A DNA stretch of 64,000 nucleotides from Chrysopilus asiliformis (GCA_964034945.1 OZ035962.1:28720943-28784942), one strand, 5' to 3'; positions 11,607 to 22,813 are shown, numbered from the stretch's first letter. Made by a program: numbers and translations. Notes: generated by a model from the sequence alone, not told the origin.

Positions 11607-12881
11607 GGCTCTTAAACATTAACAGATGCACGCACATCCTCATAAGTTTGCCTGAAACGGATTTCTTACTGATCATAAAGTTTCTATCTGCCCCGTTCTC
11701 GAGTCGGTCTCCGTCATGAATACAATACTTTCCTTCTATAGAAGAAGAAAGTAAAAAATGGTCACAAAATAAATGTTTTGCTTGCGGATCCGATAAAATT
11801 TTGTTTTGAAACCTAAAGAATTCTAAAAACATTCTGAATTTTTAAAGTGCAAAAAAGAGGCACTTTTTTTTGCATAATTCATTTAAAATTAACTTTCAGA
11901 AAAAATTACAAATTGCAGATTTCTTTCTTAACGCCACACCAGCTGTAATTCCTTCACGACTGCATTATTCGTTGCAAATTTGAAAAAAAAATACTTAGTT
12001 AAGAAAGCTGTAAAAAATAATTCCATATCATGCATTTCGATCACGAACCATCTCGGATTTCCATATTTGTAAAACGGTCTTCGCCGTCGTAATCACTTCG
12101 ATTCTCCAATTCGAATCAGTCCGGAACTTTTACGATTTACAATTTTTTCCGATTTACTTTACGGCAATATTAGTAAGTTAAAAACCAGTCGAGAGCATAT
12201 GACATCACACAGCATAGAATGAGTCTCATATGTAGCTAAAAGCATAACCAGTTTTTTATGCGACAAAACGATTAACAAAGAATCAAAGCGAACTCACAGC
12301 GATCTTGGCTCTCTCAATGCAAATCGACGAAAAAAAGCACCAAGAATTAAGCTGTTCTCATAGACCTTGCCAAAAATCTGTGCTATTAAGTCAATAATGA
12401 TGAAATTTTGTTTGTTTTTCGTATAATTTTTTTGGTGGGGTCATGCTCTCATGTTGACTTTAATTATCTAAAAATAAAAATTAAATAATTCACAGTGAAA
12501 CTATGATTAAATTCAACAAATTCTGAGTTATCTCGTGGATTCCAGTTCCAGATGTTGGTTTTCGGTTGGTTTACTGCAACCTTCATTTAAATCGCTCACG
12601 ACCACTTAAATCGTACTTAGGAGATGGCCGACCCACAGTGGAATTGAACGGTTTTTCTTCTGGAAAGTCTGTTGGGGCAAGGGACTTTATTTGTTCCACC
12701 AAATTATCTGAAACACAAAAATTCGCCATAAGAAAGAAGTTTAAAAAAAAATTCTTTTGGAGGTAGGATAATCATAATGGCTGTACTGTGGGTGAAATGG
12801 GTAACGGCGAAAAAATTAGGTCGACATATTATATGGGAAGCCCCTAAGTGCGGGAGCGCACCGCATTGGCAAGGATGTCAA

Positions 12882-13425
12882 GGGTCTTTCAATAAGGACA
12901 TAACAATTTTGTATTTTAAGAAAAACGCACCCTAAAACTTTTTTTTATGATCTGGCTAAAACGTCAGTCAAGGTTTACATTTTTATCATGGTGAAATTCA
13001 CGAACGAGCAATGCCACACAGCTGGTCAAACAATTGATCTATTGAAGGAGAAGTTCGGTAATCGTGTAATCTCGAGAAATGGTCCGGTGGAATGGCTCAT
13101 GCGATTTAACGCCGTTGGATTTCATTTTATGGGGTTATGTTAAGTCGTTGGTTTATGCCAACAAGCCAACAACGTTAGAGGAGCTCAGGAACAATATCGA
13201 ACGCGAAATTGCCAACGTTCCGGCCGATATGTGTGGAAGAGTTGTGGAAAATTGGCTCCAAAGAATCAATCAGCAAACGTGCTCGCGGTGGTCATATGAA
13301 CGACATCGAATTCACATACTTAAATGTAACATGTCCACTACACCTGGAATAAATTTCAGCCCGATATTTCAATTATTCTGTGTTCAATTTAAATACAAAA
13401 TTGTTATGTCCTTATTGAAAGACCC
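12882..13425 (+). mobile_element. internally deleted mariner-type element with both TIRs
   Basis: Terminal repeats begin GGGTCTTTCAATAAGGACAT; about 35 bp of 12882-12917 match the inverse of 13391-13425. A TA follows two bases outside the right end; the left flank is degenerate. The 544-bp body keeps only the C-terminal part of a transposase, so most of the gene, including the first catalytic aspartates, has been deleted. Confidence 0.85.
12989..13330 (+). pseudogene. mariner-type transposase C-terminal fragment, frameshifted
   Basis: Three frames carry successive parts of one transposase: MVKFTNEQCHTAGQTIDLLK to about 13090 in one frame; then CDLTPLDFILWGYVKSLVYA to about 13270 in the next; then GGHMNDIEFH near 13295-13320 in a third. 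The block CDLTPLD(F/Y)xLWGYVK, with the last catalytic aspartate region, is characteristic of mariner/IS630-type transposases. At least two frameshifts and the missing N-terminal half mean it is dead. Confidence 0.8.
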
Positions 13426-14199
13426 GGTAGGAGGGGTTTGCGGTAGTGTGACTGCAGTATTAAACTCCAAACAAAAAATAGGATAGAAAGAAAATAATAT
13501 GATTTTTAAAAGAATGGGTCAAACAAAAAAATCTAGTTTTAGTGGTAAAGAACAATGCACACATGCATTAGTACGAGTCTAAAGTTTATCTATTAATAAC
13601 GGATTATTTTTTTTAACATCGAGATAGAATAAAAAATATTTTGATTTTTAAAAAAAATTCTGATTTAATTTTACTAAAAATATTCATCCCAACAGCGGAC
13701 GATGACAAGAAGTTAAAAAATATCTTTTATTGAATTTTATTAAAAATTCTTACGAAATCCACTTGATATTTTCAATAAACATGCAGATATTTTCCTTTCA
13801 ACAAACGTCACATCGTCCACTGTGCGTCGTTTCTAATCCGCATTGAAATCATATGCTTTTAATAACACAAAATTATGTTAATGTCAAGTCGTTTATTTAA
13901 CAACACTTGAATTTCACGTCATCAGTTGTCATCATCAGCGAACGGAAAGTAGAGTTTCCACCAACCGTAACGAAGCAGAGTTATTTAGAGGAGATTACGC
14001 GGTGCCCCTCGGTACACTGTTTTGGTCCGATGACGACCGCATGCTACGCGTCCATTAACAAAAAGCTTCAAAGAAAAACTAGACAAACCAAAGAACCACT
14101 CTTGAGAATCGTAGTTTAGATAGTATTGAAATCCAAGTCCAAATATGAAACGTGAACAGGAAAGGTGGCGACGTTAGGCAAACGTTGGAGCTCGTGCCA

Positions 14200-15126
14200 C
14201 GCCAGAGTCGTGCTTCAACTTTTGAACTTCTTCTTCTTCTGAGTCAGTTAACAGTGAAGTCATACGAAAAACTACTTAGCAGAGGAAGAGGGGGAGATTG
14301 TGTTGTTCAATCTGGAACACTGTCGGCTCTTGGCAAGGTGGCCCCACAATCCTATGTATTCACTGAAAATGTAAGGGGAGCACCGCTGCCCCATCGGCAA
14401 CCATGGCCCCACTCTAAAGTGATTACGTTTTCTTTACGTCGACGTCGAGTGGAATGGGGCTTCAACGTCGTATTTTATTGTGAATATCGGACAGAATTTT
14501 CGCCGTCAGTTGCTAACATACAGTTAAGCGCATTTCACGTGATTCTAAGTGATTCGATTCGGTCGAAGATTCACGTTATTTTACACCGTGCTCTAATAGC
14601 GGATTCTGTTTTCATTAGCGATTAACAGATTTGCGGATTTTGAGTCATTCTGACACAAATTCTTAACAAGTGCTAAAAGATATCCGCCGGTTTGCTGCGA
14701 AGAAAGTTCGATTTTTCACCATAGCTTGTGTAATCGATAAATTCACGTCATCCTTGGTCGTATGTGTCCTTACGAAGGAAAGTGCCTTAAAAACCAGTGG
14801 CGGTAAATCCTTTTGTGAAAAGCCACAACAGAACTTCTATTAGAAATTTTGAGCAAGGAAAAACTTTTGCGGTGTTTTTTTTTCCAAAGTTTTCCATTAA
14901 TTGATTTACGTTTATATTTTTCCCAAGTTGTTTATTTCACTATCGGATAGCGTACAGTTTGCTTTCATCAATTTGAATTGAATTTCGCGTTCGTTGTGCA
15001 TTTTGTGCTAGAAAAGAGGAAGTTTTTAAGAATCGATAGCGTGACCGTTTCGGTTCTTGCTGCCAGCGATGTTCCCTATTTGACTGATGACTATCGATTG
15101 TTGACCTTTTTTGAGCTCCAATTGTC
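14200..15126 (+). promoter_or_regulatory. klar: candidate downstream klar promoter and 5' UTR region
   Basis: GC- and CpG-richer DNA just upstream of the proposed alternative ATG at 15127. TCAGTT, a match to the arthropod initiator, occurs at 14244 and 14506. No TATA box stands at the expected distance. Short upstream frames are present. The call depends on the alternative exon being real. Confidence 0.3.
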
Positions 15127-15187
15127 ATGGGAAAGAAAGAAGCGGGCACACAGACAGATGTTAAGGCAATCGGTAGATCAAGAATCG
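15127..15187 (+). CDS. klar: probable alternative first coding exon of a short klarsicht isoform
   Basis: Inside intron 7 an ATG in fair context (TGTCATGG) opens a 20-codon frame starting MGKKEAGTQTDVKAIGRSRI and ends one base into a codon at ATCG|GTAAAA. That is the phase exon 8 needs, where the split codon becomes GAA, as it does when exon 7 is the donor. The product would be 502 residues: these 20 plus everything from exon 8 to the KASH tail. The preceding 600-1000 bases are richer in GC and CpG than the rest of the intron and contain TCAGTT initiator-like sites (14244, 14506). Fly klar, as I recall, makes short C-terminal KASH isoforms from a downstream promoter, which fits. Not proven without transcripts. 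Confidence 0.55.
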
Positions 15188-16228
15188 GTAAAATCCATTG
15201 TTTTCTAGTTTTTCGCAATAATATTTTTCCACAGTTTCTAAAAGAATTGAAGAAAATCATTTTAGAGCTTAGTTTCTTATCGTACTTATATGAAAAAGCT
15301 TAAGAACTTGCTTCAAATTTGTTCTACACCCGTTAAAAATAGAATTCTAATCACAATTATATGCAAAACATTTTTTCTAGGTTAAATGTTATCAAAATTA
15401 ATAACCAATTGCGAAGAAAAAGTTTTAGAAGGAAATTTTCAACGGTTCTTAATTAAAAGAACTAATAAAATTTTGTAAGAATAAAATTTTTGGATTTTAA
15501 TGAAAAAATCTGGAAAACTTTACTTAGTTTTACTCAAACTCGAACACAAAAGTAGTTTTTAAGAAATTTATGTAAAAAATTGTCGATATTTGTCGCATTT
15601 TCACATTCCAAAACGAAACAAAATTCATAAAAAAATAGTTGAGGTTTACAAAAATGTTGTGAAAAATGCGCCAACGTGAAAAAATGGGTTTTAAATTTGT
15701 TCCCTTGGAAAGATTCTGAAATGTTATGAAATTTTCCACAAAAACTGTAAACGTTTTCTATGATTTCCGACTAAATTACCAACAATTAGTTGGAAAAACG
15801 TTTCTTTAATTACCCTCGATTATTTTCATAAGAAACAGAAAATACATGTCGCTTCATGAAAAGTTGTTCTTAATTATAATCAATGTCAAAGCATCGCATT
15901 TCCCAATTATGTGCCAATCGTAGGCCTATGCCAAACACTCACTGTTTGTGATAAGAAAAGTATTTAATCTCCAATCTTTGTCTTTTTCGTCAAGTATGTT
16001 TGTTTTGGTGGGTTTAGTTATTTACATAATTTACATGGAAAATTTGACTGAATTTTTAAAACTTTACCATTAACTAAGAATGATTATAAGGAGCGGGTTT
16101 TTTTACATTCCAAGTAAAATATTTAGTCAAAATAGTATTATTTGATAATATTTTAATCTGTTTTCGCCAAACGCCATAAAGATTATTGATAGTTCTCATC
16201 CCAATCCGCTCCCTACACGTATATTTTA

Positions 16229-16306
16229 CAGTGGAACCTCGAGCAGCTATGACTCGAACAGCGTTTTTTCTGGCTTTCTCAGTTTCGATTTATCGAGGTT
16301 GGACTG
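16229..16306. mobile_element. short pogo/Tigger-like MITE remnant
   Basis: CAGTGGAACCTCGA at the left and the inverse TCGAGGTTGGACTG at the right, each flanked by a TA dinucleotide, 78 bp apart. CAGT(G/C)(G/A)AACCTCGATAA-type ends with TA duplication are common in pogo-like elements. Two mismatches in 14 bp. Confidence 0.55.
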
Positions 16307-17845
16307 TATAAACAACTAACGGTATTTAAAACCATTAAGGGGGGGGGGGGGGTTAACTTATAATTTAAGTCAGTCAAAATTACGTTTGCTTATAGGTTTG
16401 AAACATTTGTAAGGTTTGCCCATCAAGAGATTCAGTTTCCTCTGCAAAATATTAGATTTTTTGTTAGAATTTCTTTTGAACATTTTATGTTGTAATATTG
16501 AAATTTGAAGGTTTTCTACATATTTCACTACTCCCAAAATATCTTATAATTTTTTTTCTCTAAAAATTGTAATTTATTTTTGCTTGCAAGTATTTACGGG
16601 AACTAATTTTGAAAAAGAGAACAAAGTGTTGATCACCGTCAAATGATCGCGTGTAGCCTAAATTTTGAGATGCACTTTCTTTATTTTTATAAATACCTAC
16701 TTGTGTTTAATTGGTTTGCGTTTTTGTTTGCAACATTAAAAATAATCACGAGTTGTTTGGGTTCGTGTAGATGCAATGTAAACATTTGATTTACGTGATC
16801 ATAAATGCATGATCGTCAGGTATTTAAGTCTTTTGCTTTTGATCGCCTTTGATCGTGATCTGTCGATCGTGGTTTAACACAATTTTTAAAGTGACAAGTT
16901 ACTGTGGTAATTTTTGAATCGAATTCTTGGCATTTGTAAAGAAAAGAAAATTAAAGTTTTTTTTAGAGAGCTGTAAATATTGTTGAGACTTATATAATTA
17001 ACTGTCAAGAATTTTATAGTTTACATTTTTTACAGTTTAGTGTATTTGAATTGCTTAAAAATCGGTCTAATGAGTTTGGAACTACCGGGAAGTTAAAAAA
17101 CATTTTACTTTTCCAAAATTGAGTGTAGTCTAAAATTTAAATTATTCTTTCATTGAATTTTGGATTTTATAGAAGCATTTAACAGATGGGCAACTTTTTT
17201 CCTTCAAACCACTTTTTATTTCCTTTTTTATTTTGCAATAACAAAAACTTGCATTGCTTTAGAGCTTTTAGTTTCGATATCAAGTCTAGATTTCAGTAGA
17301 ATTTGTGTGGGATTGTAGTTAAACCGGTTAAATTAACTAGTCTTATGTTTTTTTGTTATATCTACATAAATTCGCATTAAATAAAAATATTTGCCGGCTG
17401 GTGGAGGCCAAAAACCATTTAGTCGTCATTTATTTAAAGAACAAAAAAAAACACTTAATTAGAACATTAATTCTAGATTCTAGACTAGAATGAGGACAGA
17501 CAATGTTCTTTTTCATTTTTCAATCGTGATTTAAATGGAAAATATATTTATAAAGAATGGATTGGATTTACAAAATAAAACTGAACATAGTAGCCGGATT
17601 GTTGCTATTATCATATGATAATAGGGTCGACTGTTATGGCGAAAGGGCGATAATGGGGGCATGTCTGCACTACAGCCTCTTAGGGACTTCAAAACGCTTA
17701 AACTTCGAAACCATTGAACCGATTGAGTTGAAACTTCAACTCGTGTTCTCTATGTGATGGAAACCAGAGGCAAGAAGAACAAAAATTGTCTCATTTCAAG
17801 CTTTTTTTACCCTACCTGCATAAATATCCGTGGGTCTGTTGCGTA

Positions 17846-18027
17846 AAGGCCTGTGTCCACATGGAAGTAACTTCTGGAAGTTCTTCTGGAAGTCCATGCT
17901 TTGCTGTTTTTTCAGAGTCATAACTTCTGGAAGTTAACTTCCAGTTCGTGTTTACACACGAAAAACTTCCAGAAGTCCCTGCTAGAAGCGACTTCTGCAA
18001 GTAAACTTCCATGTGGACACAGGCCTT
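17846..18027. mobile_element. MITE with AAGGCCTGTGTCCACATGG ends
   Basis: AAGGCCTGTGTCCACATGG at the left is matched inversely by CCATGTGGACACAGGCCTT at the right, 182 bp in all. The interior repeats ACTTCTGGAAGT-like palindromic words. Flanking GTTGCGTA and GTTACATG are similar but not identical, so an 8-bp hAT-type duplication is possible but unproven. Confidence 0.7.
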
Positions 18028-18349
18028 AAGTTACATGTTGCACAAAAAATTTAAATTTGAAAGTTAATCCTTGTGATACTACCGTTTCGCAGTGATGAAA
18101 TTATAACATACAGTGGAAACGCGAATCCTAAACGCTTCGGTTCTTGAATATTTGAACTATTTTTAACCTCAAAAAATACTTCGGTGTGTGAACAAAATTT
18201 CGGGAGAGCCAAGGTTCCACCAAAGATTAGACTCCTAAAGATAAGACACAATCGAATTTTTCATATGACTTTTAAAATACATGGAAAATACTTTACAGTT
18301 ATGAATCTCAATCAAGTAACACATGCAATTGAAATATTTTTATTGATTA

Positions 18350-18935
18350 CTAGGGGTGCGCCTCCGGCCGCACGTTTAATTGATCCTCCCCTTACTCCCC
18401 CACCTCTCGGGCTACTTTTTAACCTTTAATTGATGAGGTGGGTCCAGTGGACCCACATTGACTTTTCTCTCGTTGCTATCTCTCATGTTTTCAGCACAGT
18501 GACTCTGAAATCTTCAGTACCTTCATACAGTATGGTGTTGCGTGCTGAGTTAAAAGCACGGATTTGGTATGTGCTTAGAACGTAGTGCATTTGGATCATG
18601 TGGATCCATTGGACATGATTTTCACCTCATAAATTAAGGGTTAATAGGTCTGGACCCCCGACGAACATCTATGCCAAATTTCAGGCCAATCGGTTCAGTA
18701 GTTTCCCCGCGAAAGAGTAACATAGCGCAAAAACTAAGTTTCGAAATCACTTTACCCCCTCCCCTTACTCCCCCACCCCTCGCGCTACTTTTCCGTATGC
18801 CTATGTTGGAACCAGAACTACCACAGACACTCATGCCAAATTTAAAGTCAATCGGTTCAGCCGTTTTTGCGTGAAAGAGGAACAGACAGAGAGACAGACA
18901 AACACCAACTCATTTTTATGTATTAGTATGATTTG
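18350..18935 (+). repeat. retroelement-tail-like repeat, two tandem units
   Basis: CTCCCCTTACTCCCCCACC followed by CGGGCTACTTTT occurs at 18386 and again (CGCGCTACTTTT) near 18762. TGCCAAATTTNA-GNCAATCGGTTCAG occurs at 18672 and 18834. It ends AACAGACAGAGAGACAGAC and TATGTATTAGTA, the kind of tail seen on non-LTR retroelements of insects. Unit 1 is split by a TTAA-flanked insertion (18419-18644). Confidence 0.55.
18419..18644. mobile_element. piggyBac-like MITE (TTAA-flanked), nested
   Basis: Left end TTAACCTTTAATTGATGAGG, right end inverse of TTAACCCTTAATTTATGAGG: 18 of 20 identical, each bearing TTAA. 226 bp without coding capacity. The second, unbroken unit of the host repeat shows what the target looked like before insertion. 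Confidence 0.7.
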
Positions 18936-19812
18936 ACAGTTAAGCGTTAAAATATAATAATCGTTTTGTATGGTATACTAAAGATTTCATTTTCGCTGTC
19001 GGATTTATTTTTGGGACCCCAAAATATGTTCTAGGATTCTTATCTTTATTTACATAATCTCTGTTTCCACAGTGTACTTTTGTTTTAAATCATAAATATG
19101 CAAAATTTATAAAAAAAAATCATGAGTCTTTATATAAATTTATAAAGACTCATTGCGAACATCCGAAAATCTTGATTATATTTCTTTTTTCTACAAATAA
19201 ACAATTCGAACAGTTGTTAAGCATTGAAAAAATGTTCCTCTAATTTATTTATTTACCAACTTTTAGTTTGCTTTGATGAAAACACGAAAAATCACAACAA
19301 CCTTGCGTAAAATCGTGCTGCAGAAGAGAATGTTTGAATGAAAAACATATGTTAACGCTTAATTTAGACAGGAGTCATTTTTCATGTTGGGCCCTTCCAC
19401 TTAATGACGCCCCCATTTTCATGTTTTCAAAAAGAAATTGAACTAATCATTCCAAATAATTGACATAAAACTATTTTTTGCGGTTTGAACTTTTATTTAT
19501 ACTCTGTCATATTTTCAAATTTTCTCGAGATCTGAATGTGATTTTTTTATACTGAAAATTTATGAAACAGGTGGCGAAAGTTCGCTAAATATTGAAAAAT
19601 ATTTCGGTCAAATTTTTATGAATTGATAAGTTGTGGTGGAAATTCATAAAGAACGGAAAAAAATTAAATAATAGAAAACCGTAAATACGACTAAAAATAA
19701 TTCCCCGAAATATTTTTAACTCACAACAAATAAACGTCAACAATAAAAATAGATTTGTAGTGTCATTACATTAATGAAGTAAATAGCGTAAAGAAAAAAG
19801 TAAAATGCAATG

Positions 19813-20086
19813 AAAAAAAAATTAAAAAAAAAATTTTAAAAAAAAGCTTTTATTAAAAAAGAATGCACTAAAAAGAAAAAAATAATTTTCTGGACGCTGT
19901 GTATCACAAATATAAAAGCTTTTTAAAAGCGAGATAAATTTTTATTTTATTGTTTTATGCTTTATCTCGCTTTTTAAAGGCTTTTATATTTGTGATACAC
20001 AGCGTCCAGAAAATTATTTTTTTCTTTTTAGTGCATTCTTTTTTAATAAAAGCTTTTTTTTAAAATTTTTTTTTTAATTTTTTTTA
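19813..20086. repeat. long hairpin: two 125-bp inverted arms, 22-bp loop
   Basis: 19813-19938 and 19961-20086 are inverse copies with very few differences; both contain CTGGACGCTGTGTATCACAA and AAAAGCGAGATAAA or their complements. The arms begin in A/T runs and AAAGCTTTTATT. It abuts the 122-bp array, whose far end also has AAAGCTTTTA (20905), so the two may be parts of one element. As an intronic RNA it would form a strong double-stranded stem. Confidence 0.8.
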
Positions 20087-20129
20087 TTTTGTTCTTTTTA
20101 GTCTTCGAATATATCCTTACATTTGAGAT

Positions 20130-20745
20130 GTCCTTACAGGCTTTTTAACTTGAGAATCGTATTCAGCGACCCCAAAAACCCCCAGAATAGATTTTTTTCC
20201 GGAAAATTTGGAGAAAGGGATACTCACGTTATCCTTACAGGACCTTCCGTTATCCTTACAGACTTTGTAATGACAGATTCGGATTCAGCAACCTCAAAAA
20301 CCCCCAGAATAGATTTTTTTCCGGAAAATTTGGAGAAAAGGATAATCACGTTATCCTTACAGGACCTTCCGTTATCCTTACTGACTTTTTAATGACAGAT
20401 TCGGATTCAGCGACCCCAAAAACCCCCAGAATAGATTTTTTTCCGGAAAATTTGGAGAAAAGGATAATCACGTTATCCTTACAGGACCTTCCGTTATCCT
20501 TACTAACTTTTCAATGACAGATTCGGATTCAGCGACTCCAAAAACCCCCAGAATAGATTTTTTTCCGGAAAATTTGGAGAAAAGGATAATCACGTTATCC
20601 TTACAGGACCTTCCGTTATCCTTACTGACTTTTTAATGACAGATTCGGATTCAGCGACCCCAAAAACCCCCAGAATAGATTTTTTTCCGGAAAATTTGGA
20701 GAAAAGGATAATCACGTTATCCTTACAGGACCTTCCGTTATCCTT
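20130..20745 (+). repeat. tandem array, five 122-bp units
   Basis: The marker ATTTTTTTCCGGAAAATTTG begins at 20191, 20313, 20435, 20557 and 20679, exactly 122 bases apart. Each unit also carries GTTATCCTTACAGGACCTTC and GGATTCAGCGACCCCAAAAA. Units differ by only a few bases. The open frames across it come from the repeat. A diverged array with the same period is at 56140-56965. Confidence 0.9.
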
Positions 20746-20925
20746 ACAAGGACGAAGTAGTGAAAATATTGTATTGTCATCGGACTTATATAAGTGTGCA
20801 AAATTTCAAGTCAATCGGACAAGCGGAAGTGGGTCAAAATTGGGTTGCAAGATTTGACCCCGACAAACAGACAGACAGACAGACAGACAAGATAGCGAGC
20901 TAAATAAAAGCTTTTAAAAACCACC
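20746..20925 (+). repeat. conserved tail of the 122-bp repeat element
   Basis: AAGTAGTGAAAATATTGTATT, a GGGTCAAAATT-GATTTGACCC stretch, ACAGACAGAC repeats and GAGCTAAATAAAAGC follow the array. The same tail, diverged, follows the second array at 57200-57345. Array plus tail is therefore one mobile family. Confidence 0.7.
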
Positions 20926-21268
20926 TTGTTCGGTTTCTTCTTCGTCTTAATTTCTTAATCATTAAGCATTCCTTTTGCATTTCAATTTAATGCACTTCAA
21001 ATTTTATTCATGTTATTGACACCACATTTGATCGACTTTGCTCAACTCCATTTCCAACTTTCGATTGATTTTGCTGATAAATTCAGAAAAGAGGAGTAGA
21101 TTTTTATTAACATGAATGAAAACTTGAATCTCGATGTATAATTGATTAACTCGTTTTTGTCATTAATAACCACTTGTGCGAAATGCGAAATTACTATTTG
21201 CTATTTCAAAAATGAACAAATTATTATTAGCTGTAAAAATTTAATAATCATTTCCATAAAAATTACAG

Positions 21269-21438
21269 AATTACTTTCATCTTGGGAAAGTCTTAAGGAC
21301 TGGAGTGAAAATGCCGCCGCAGCTCGAGATATGCAGGAGGAGATGATCGTTTTGAGGAATGCAATCAATCGTCTTGGCAGAAAGTTATGTGACTTTGATT
21401 CGGAATCTTCAATTCAATTTGCCATCGAGGAATTGAAG
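21269..21438 (+). CDS. klar: klarsicht, coding exon 8
   Basis: 170 bases, phase 1 in and phase 0 out (residues 632-688). Acceptor AAAATTACAG, donor GAAG|GTGAGG. The peptide LLSSWESLKDWSENAAAARD has the W-x(n)-W spacing of a spectrin-like three-helix repeat, and the rest (MIVLRNAINRLGRKLCDF) reads as amphipathic helix. This is the common acceptor for both the long form and the proposed short form. Confidence 0.85.
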
Positions 21439-22165
21439 GTGAGGCTGGGGGTTTTTTAATGGTTTTTTTGTAGAAAAATTTCTTTCAGAAAATGCAGTTA
21501 TTTTAAAAAATCGTTTTCATGCAAATTTTATGTGATACAAAAATCGCTGTAAGAAAAAATGGATATGGCCACCATTTGACTTTCCTATAAGCGCTAATTT
21601 ACCCTTTTTTAATAGGGGAGATGTTTTGAGGAAAAAAATCAGCAATTAGAGTAAAATTTCCGCTGGATCTGATATTTAGTTCAAAAGGGAAAAATCTTGG
21701 CAATAACAAACTTGTAAATGGTATATTGCAAGCGACCTTCGAGATTTTGGGGCCGCTAAAAATCGGTTTCGTAAAAAGCGGTTTTCCAATTTGCAATCTT
21801 TTTAAATTAGTTTTTGAAATTGTGGTTGCTAAAAGTTTTTAGGGAGCTCACACAATTTTTTCCCGTCATGCGGAAGAGGGGGATGTTTTGGTTCTGAGTA
21901 TTCAAATTTGTCATTACGACGTCAATCACTGATGATCCGAGAATTTGATTTTCTGAAAGCTTTCCCTACTAGCATTTTTAGTGTTTGGCACGTATCTGCC
22001 AATAAAAGTTTATATAATATAGTGGAAGATACGATCCACACACTAAGAATGCAAGCAGTGATCGCAAATAATAGATTTGGCGCCGTGTAATTTTTAACTT
22101 GTGTCGAGATCTGTAAAAATCACCCGCAAAAATTATATTACAATTTTCCGTCGTCTATCGAAGAT

Positions 22166-22264
22166 TACCCTAATAGCATTTATGTCAGCGGTTGTGATAT
22201 ATCTCACGACTTGACAGCCTATACAAACCGCTACGTTACGGTTGACATAAATAATGCTTGGGTA
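22166..22264. mobile_element. 99-bp TA-flanked MITE
   Basis: Left end TACCCTAATAGCATTTATGT and right end inverse of TACCCAAGCATTATTTATGT; both carry TA at the border. It sits in intron 8, about 200 bp before exon 9. A degraded relative is at 655-720. Probably Tc1/mariner-type by the TA, but no transposase is visible. Confidence 0.55.
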
Positions 22265-22458
22265 AAATATAATTTTAAGAGAACATTCTTTCTAAATAAA
22301 TTTAAAAAAAAACTACGAATGTAGTTTTTCGCATGTGATAGAAAGGGATACAAATCGCGTTACTGTTACAATTCTTTCTTATAAATCCATATAAAAAATT
22401 GAAAATATGATTATTGCTTAATTACATATTCACACTTTTTTCTAATTACAATTTACAG

Positions 22459-22748
22459 AGCCAGAAGACACAATTACAGACATTCCGTACGAATATGTTG
22501 CGGCTGAATGCCTGCGTTCACAGTTGGTTGACACGCCAAGAGGCCAAAATGAAGAAGGAATCCATATTGATTGCAACAAGTGCTAATCACAACAACACTA
22601 AGATGATCGACAATTGCATACAGACATCGATCATAGTAGAGAAAGGTTCCCAGATATGCACGGTCGCTCATTCGGAAAGTGAATTCCACAAGCATTTGAA
22701 AGATGAGGTTAGCGACATGTACCGAGCCTGGGATGAAGCTGACGCCAG
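22459..22748 (+). CDS. klar: klarsicht, coding exon 9
   Basis: 290 bases, phase 0 in and phase 2 out (residues 689-785). Acceptor ATTTACAG, donor GCCAG|GTATGA. It opens SQKTQLQTFRTNMLRLNACV and ends with DEVSDMYRAWDEADAR, both typical of spectrin-repeat helices with a conserved tryptophan. The intron that follows is only 65 nt. Confidence 0.87.
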
Positions 22749-22813
22749 GTATGAAAATGTTTTTTAATTCATATTGATAAGGTTTGCTAATTTTTATTTG
22801 TTTTCGATTTTAG

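Larger units (their letters stand above)
7329..21268 (+). other. klar: klar intron 7, transposon-rich
   Basis: 13.9-kb intron. Identified contents are listed separately: TTAA element 10513-11032, MITE 11223-11606, mariner 12882-13425, alternative exon 15127-15187, pogo-like MITE 16229-16306, MITE 17846-18027, retroelement tail 18350-18935, hairpin 19813-20086 and tandem array 20130-20920. The stretches 7329-8360, 8470-10512, 11607-12881, 15190-16228 and 16307-17845 show nothing else I can support. 13780-14700 is notably richer in GC and CpG. Confidence 0.6.

Noticed and set aside
14152..14625. 157-codon frame in the CpG-rich part of intron 7
   Set aside because: More likely 5' UTR or promoter DNA of the short klar form: the start context is poor, it is not followed by a donor in a usable phase, and no domain is seen.
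20130..20745. Regular repeats considered as a CRISPR array
   Set aside because: Units are contiguous 122-bp tandem copies without unique spacers, in a eukaryotic intron.
20123..20857. 89- and 73-codon frames with repeated peptide
   Set aside because: The 122-bp unit is not a multiple of three, so the repeated peptides are partial and change frame; not a repeat protein.
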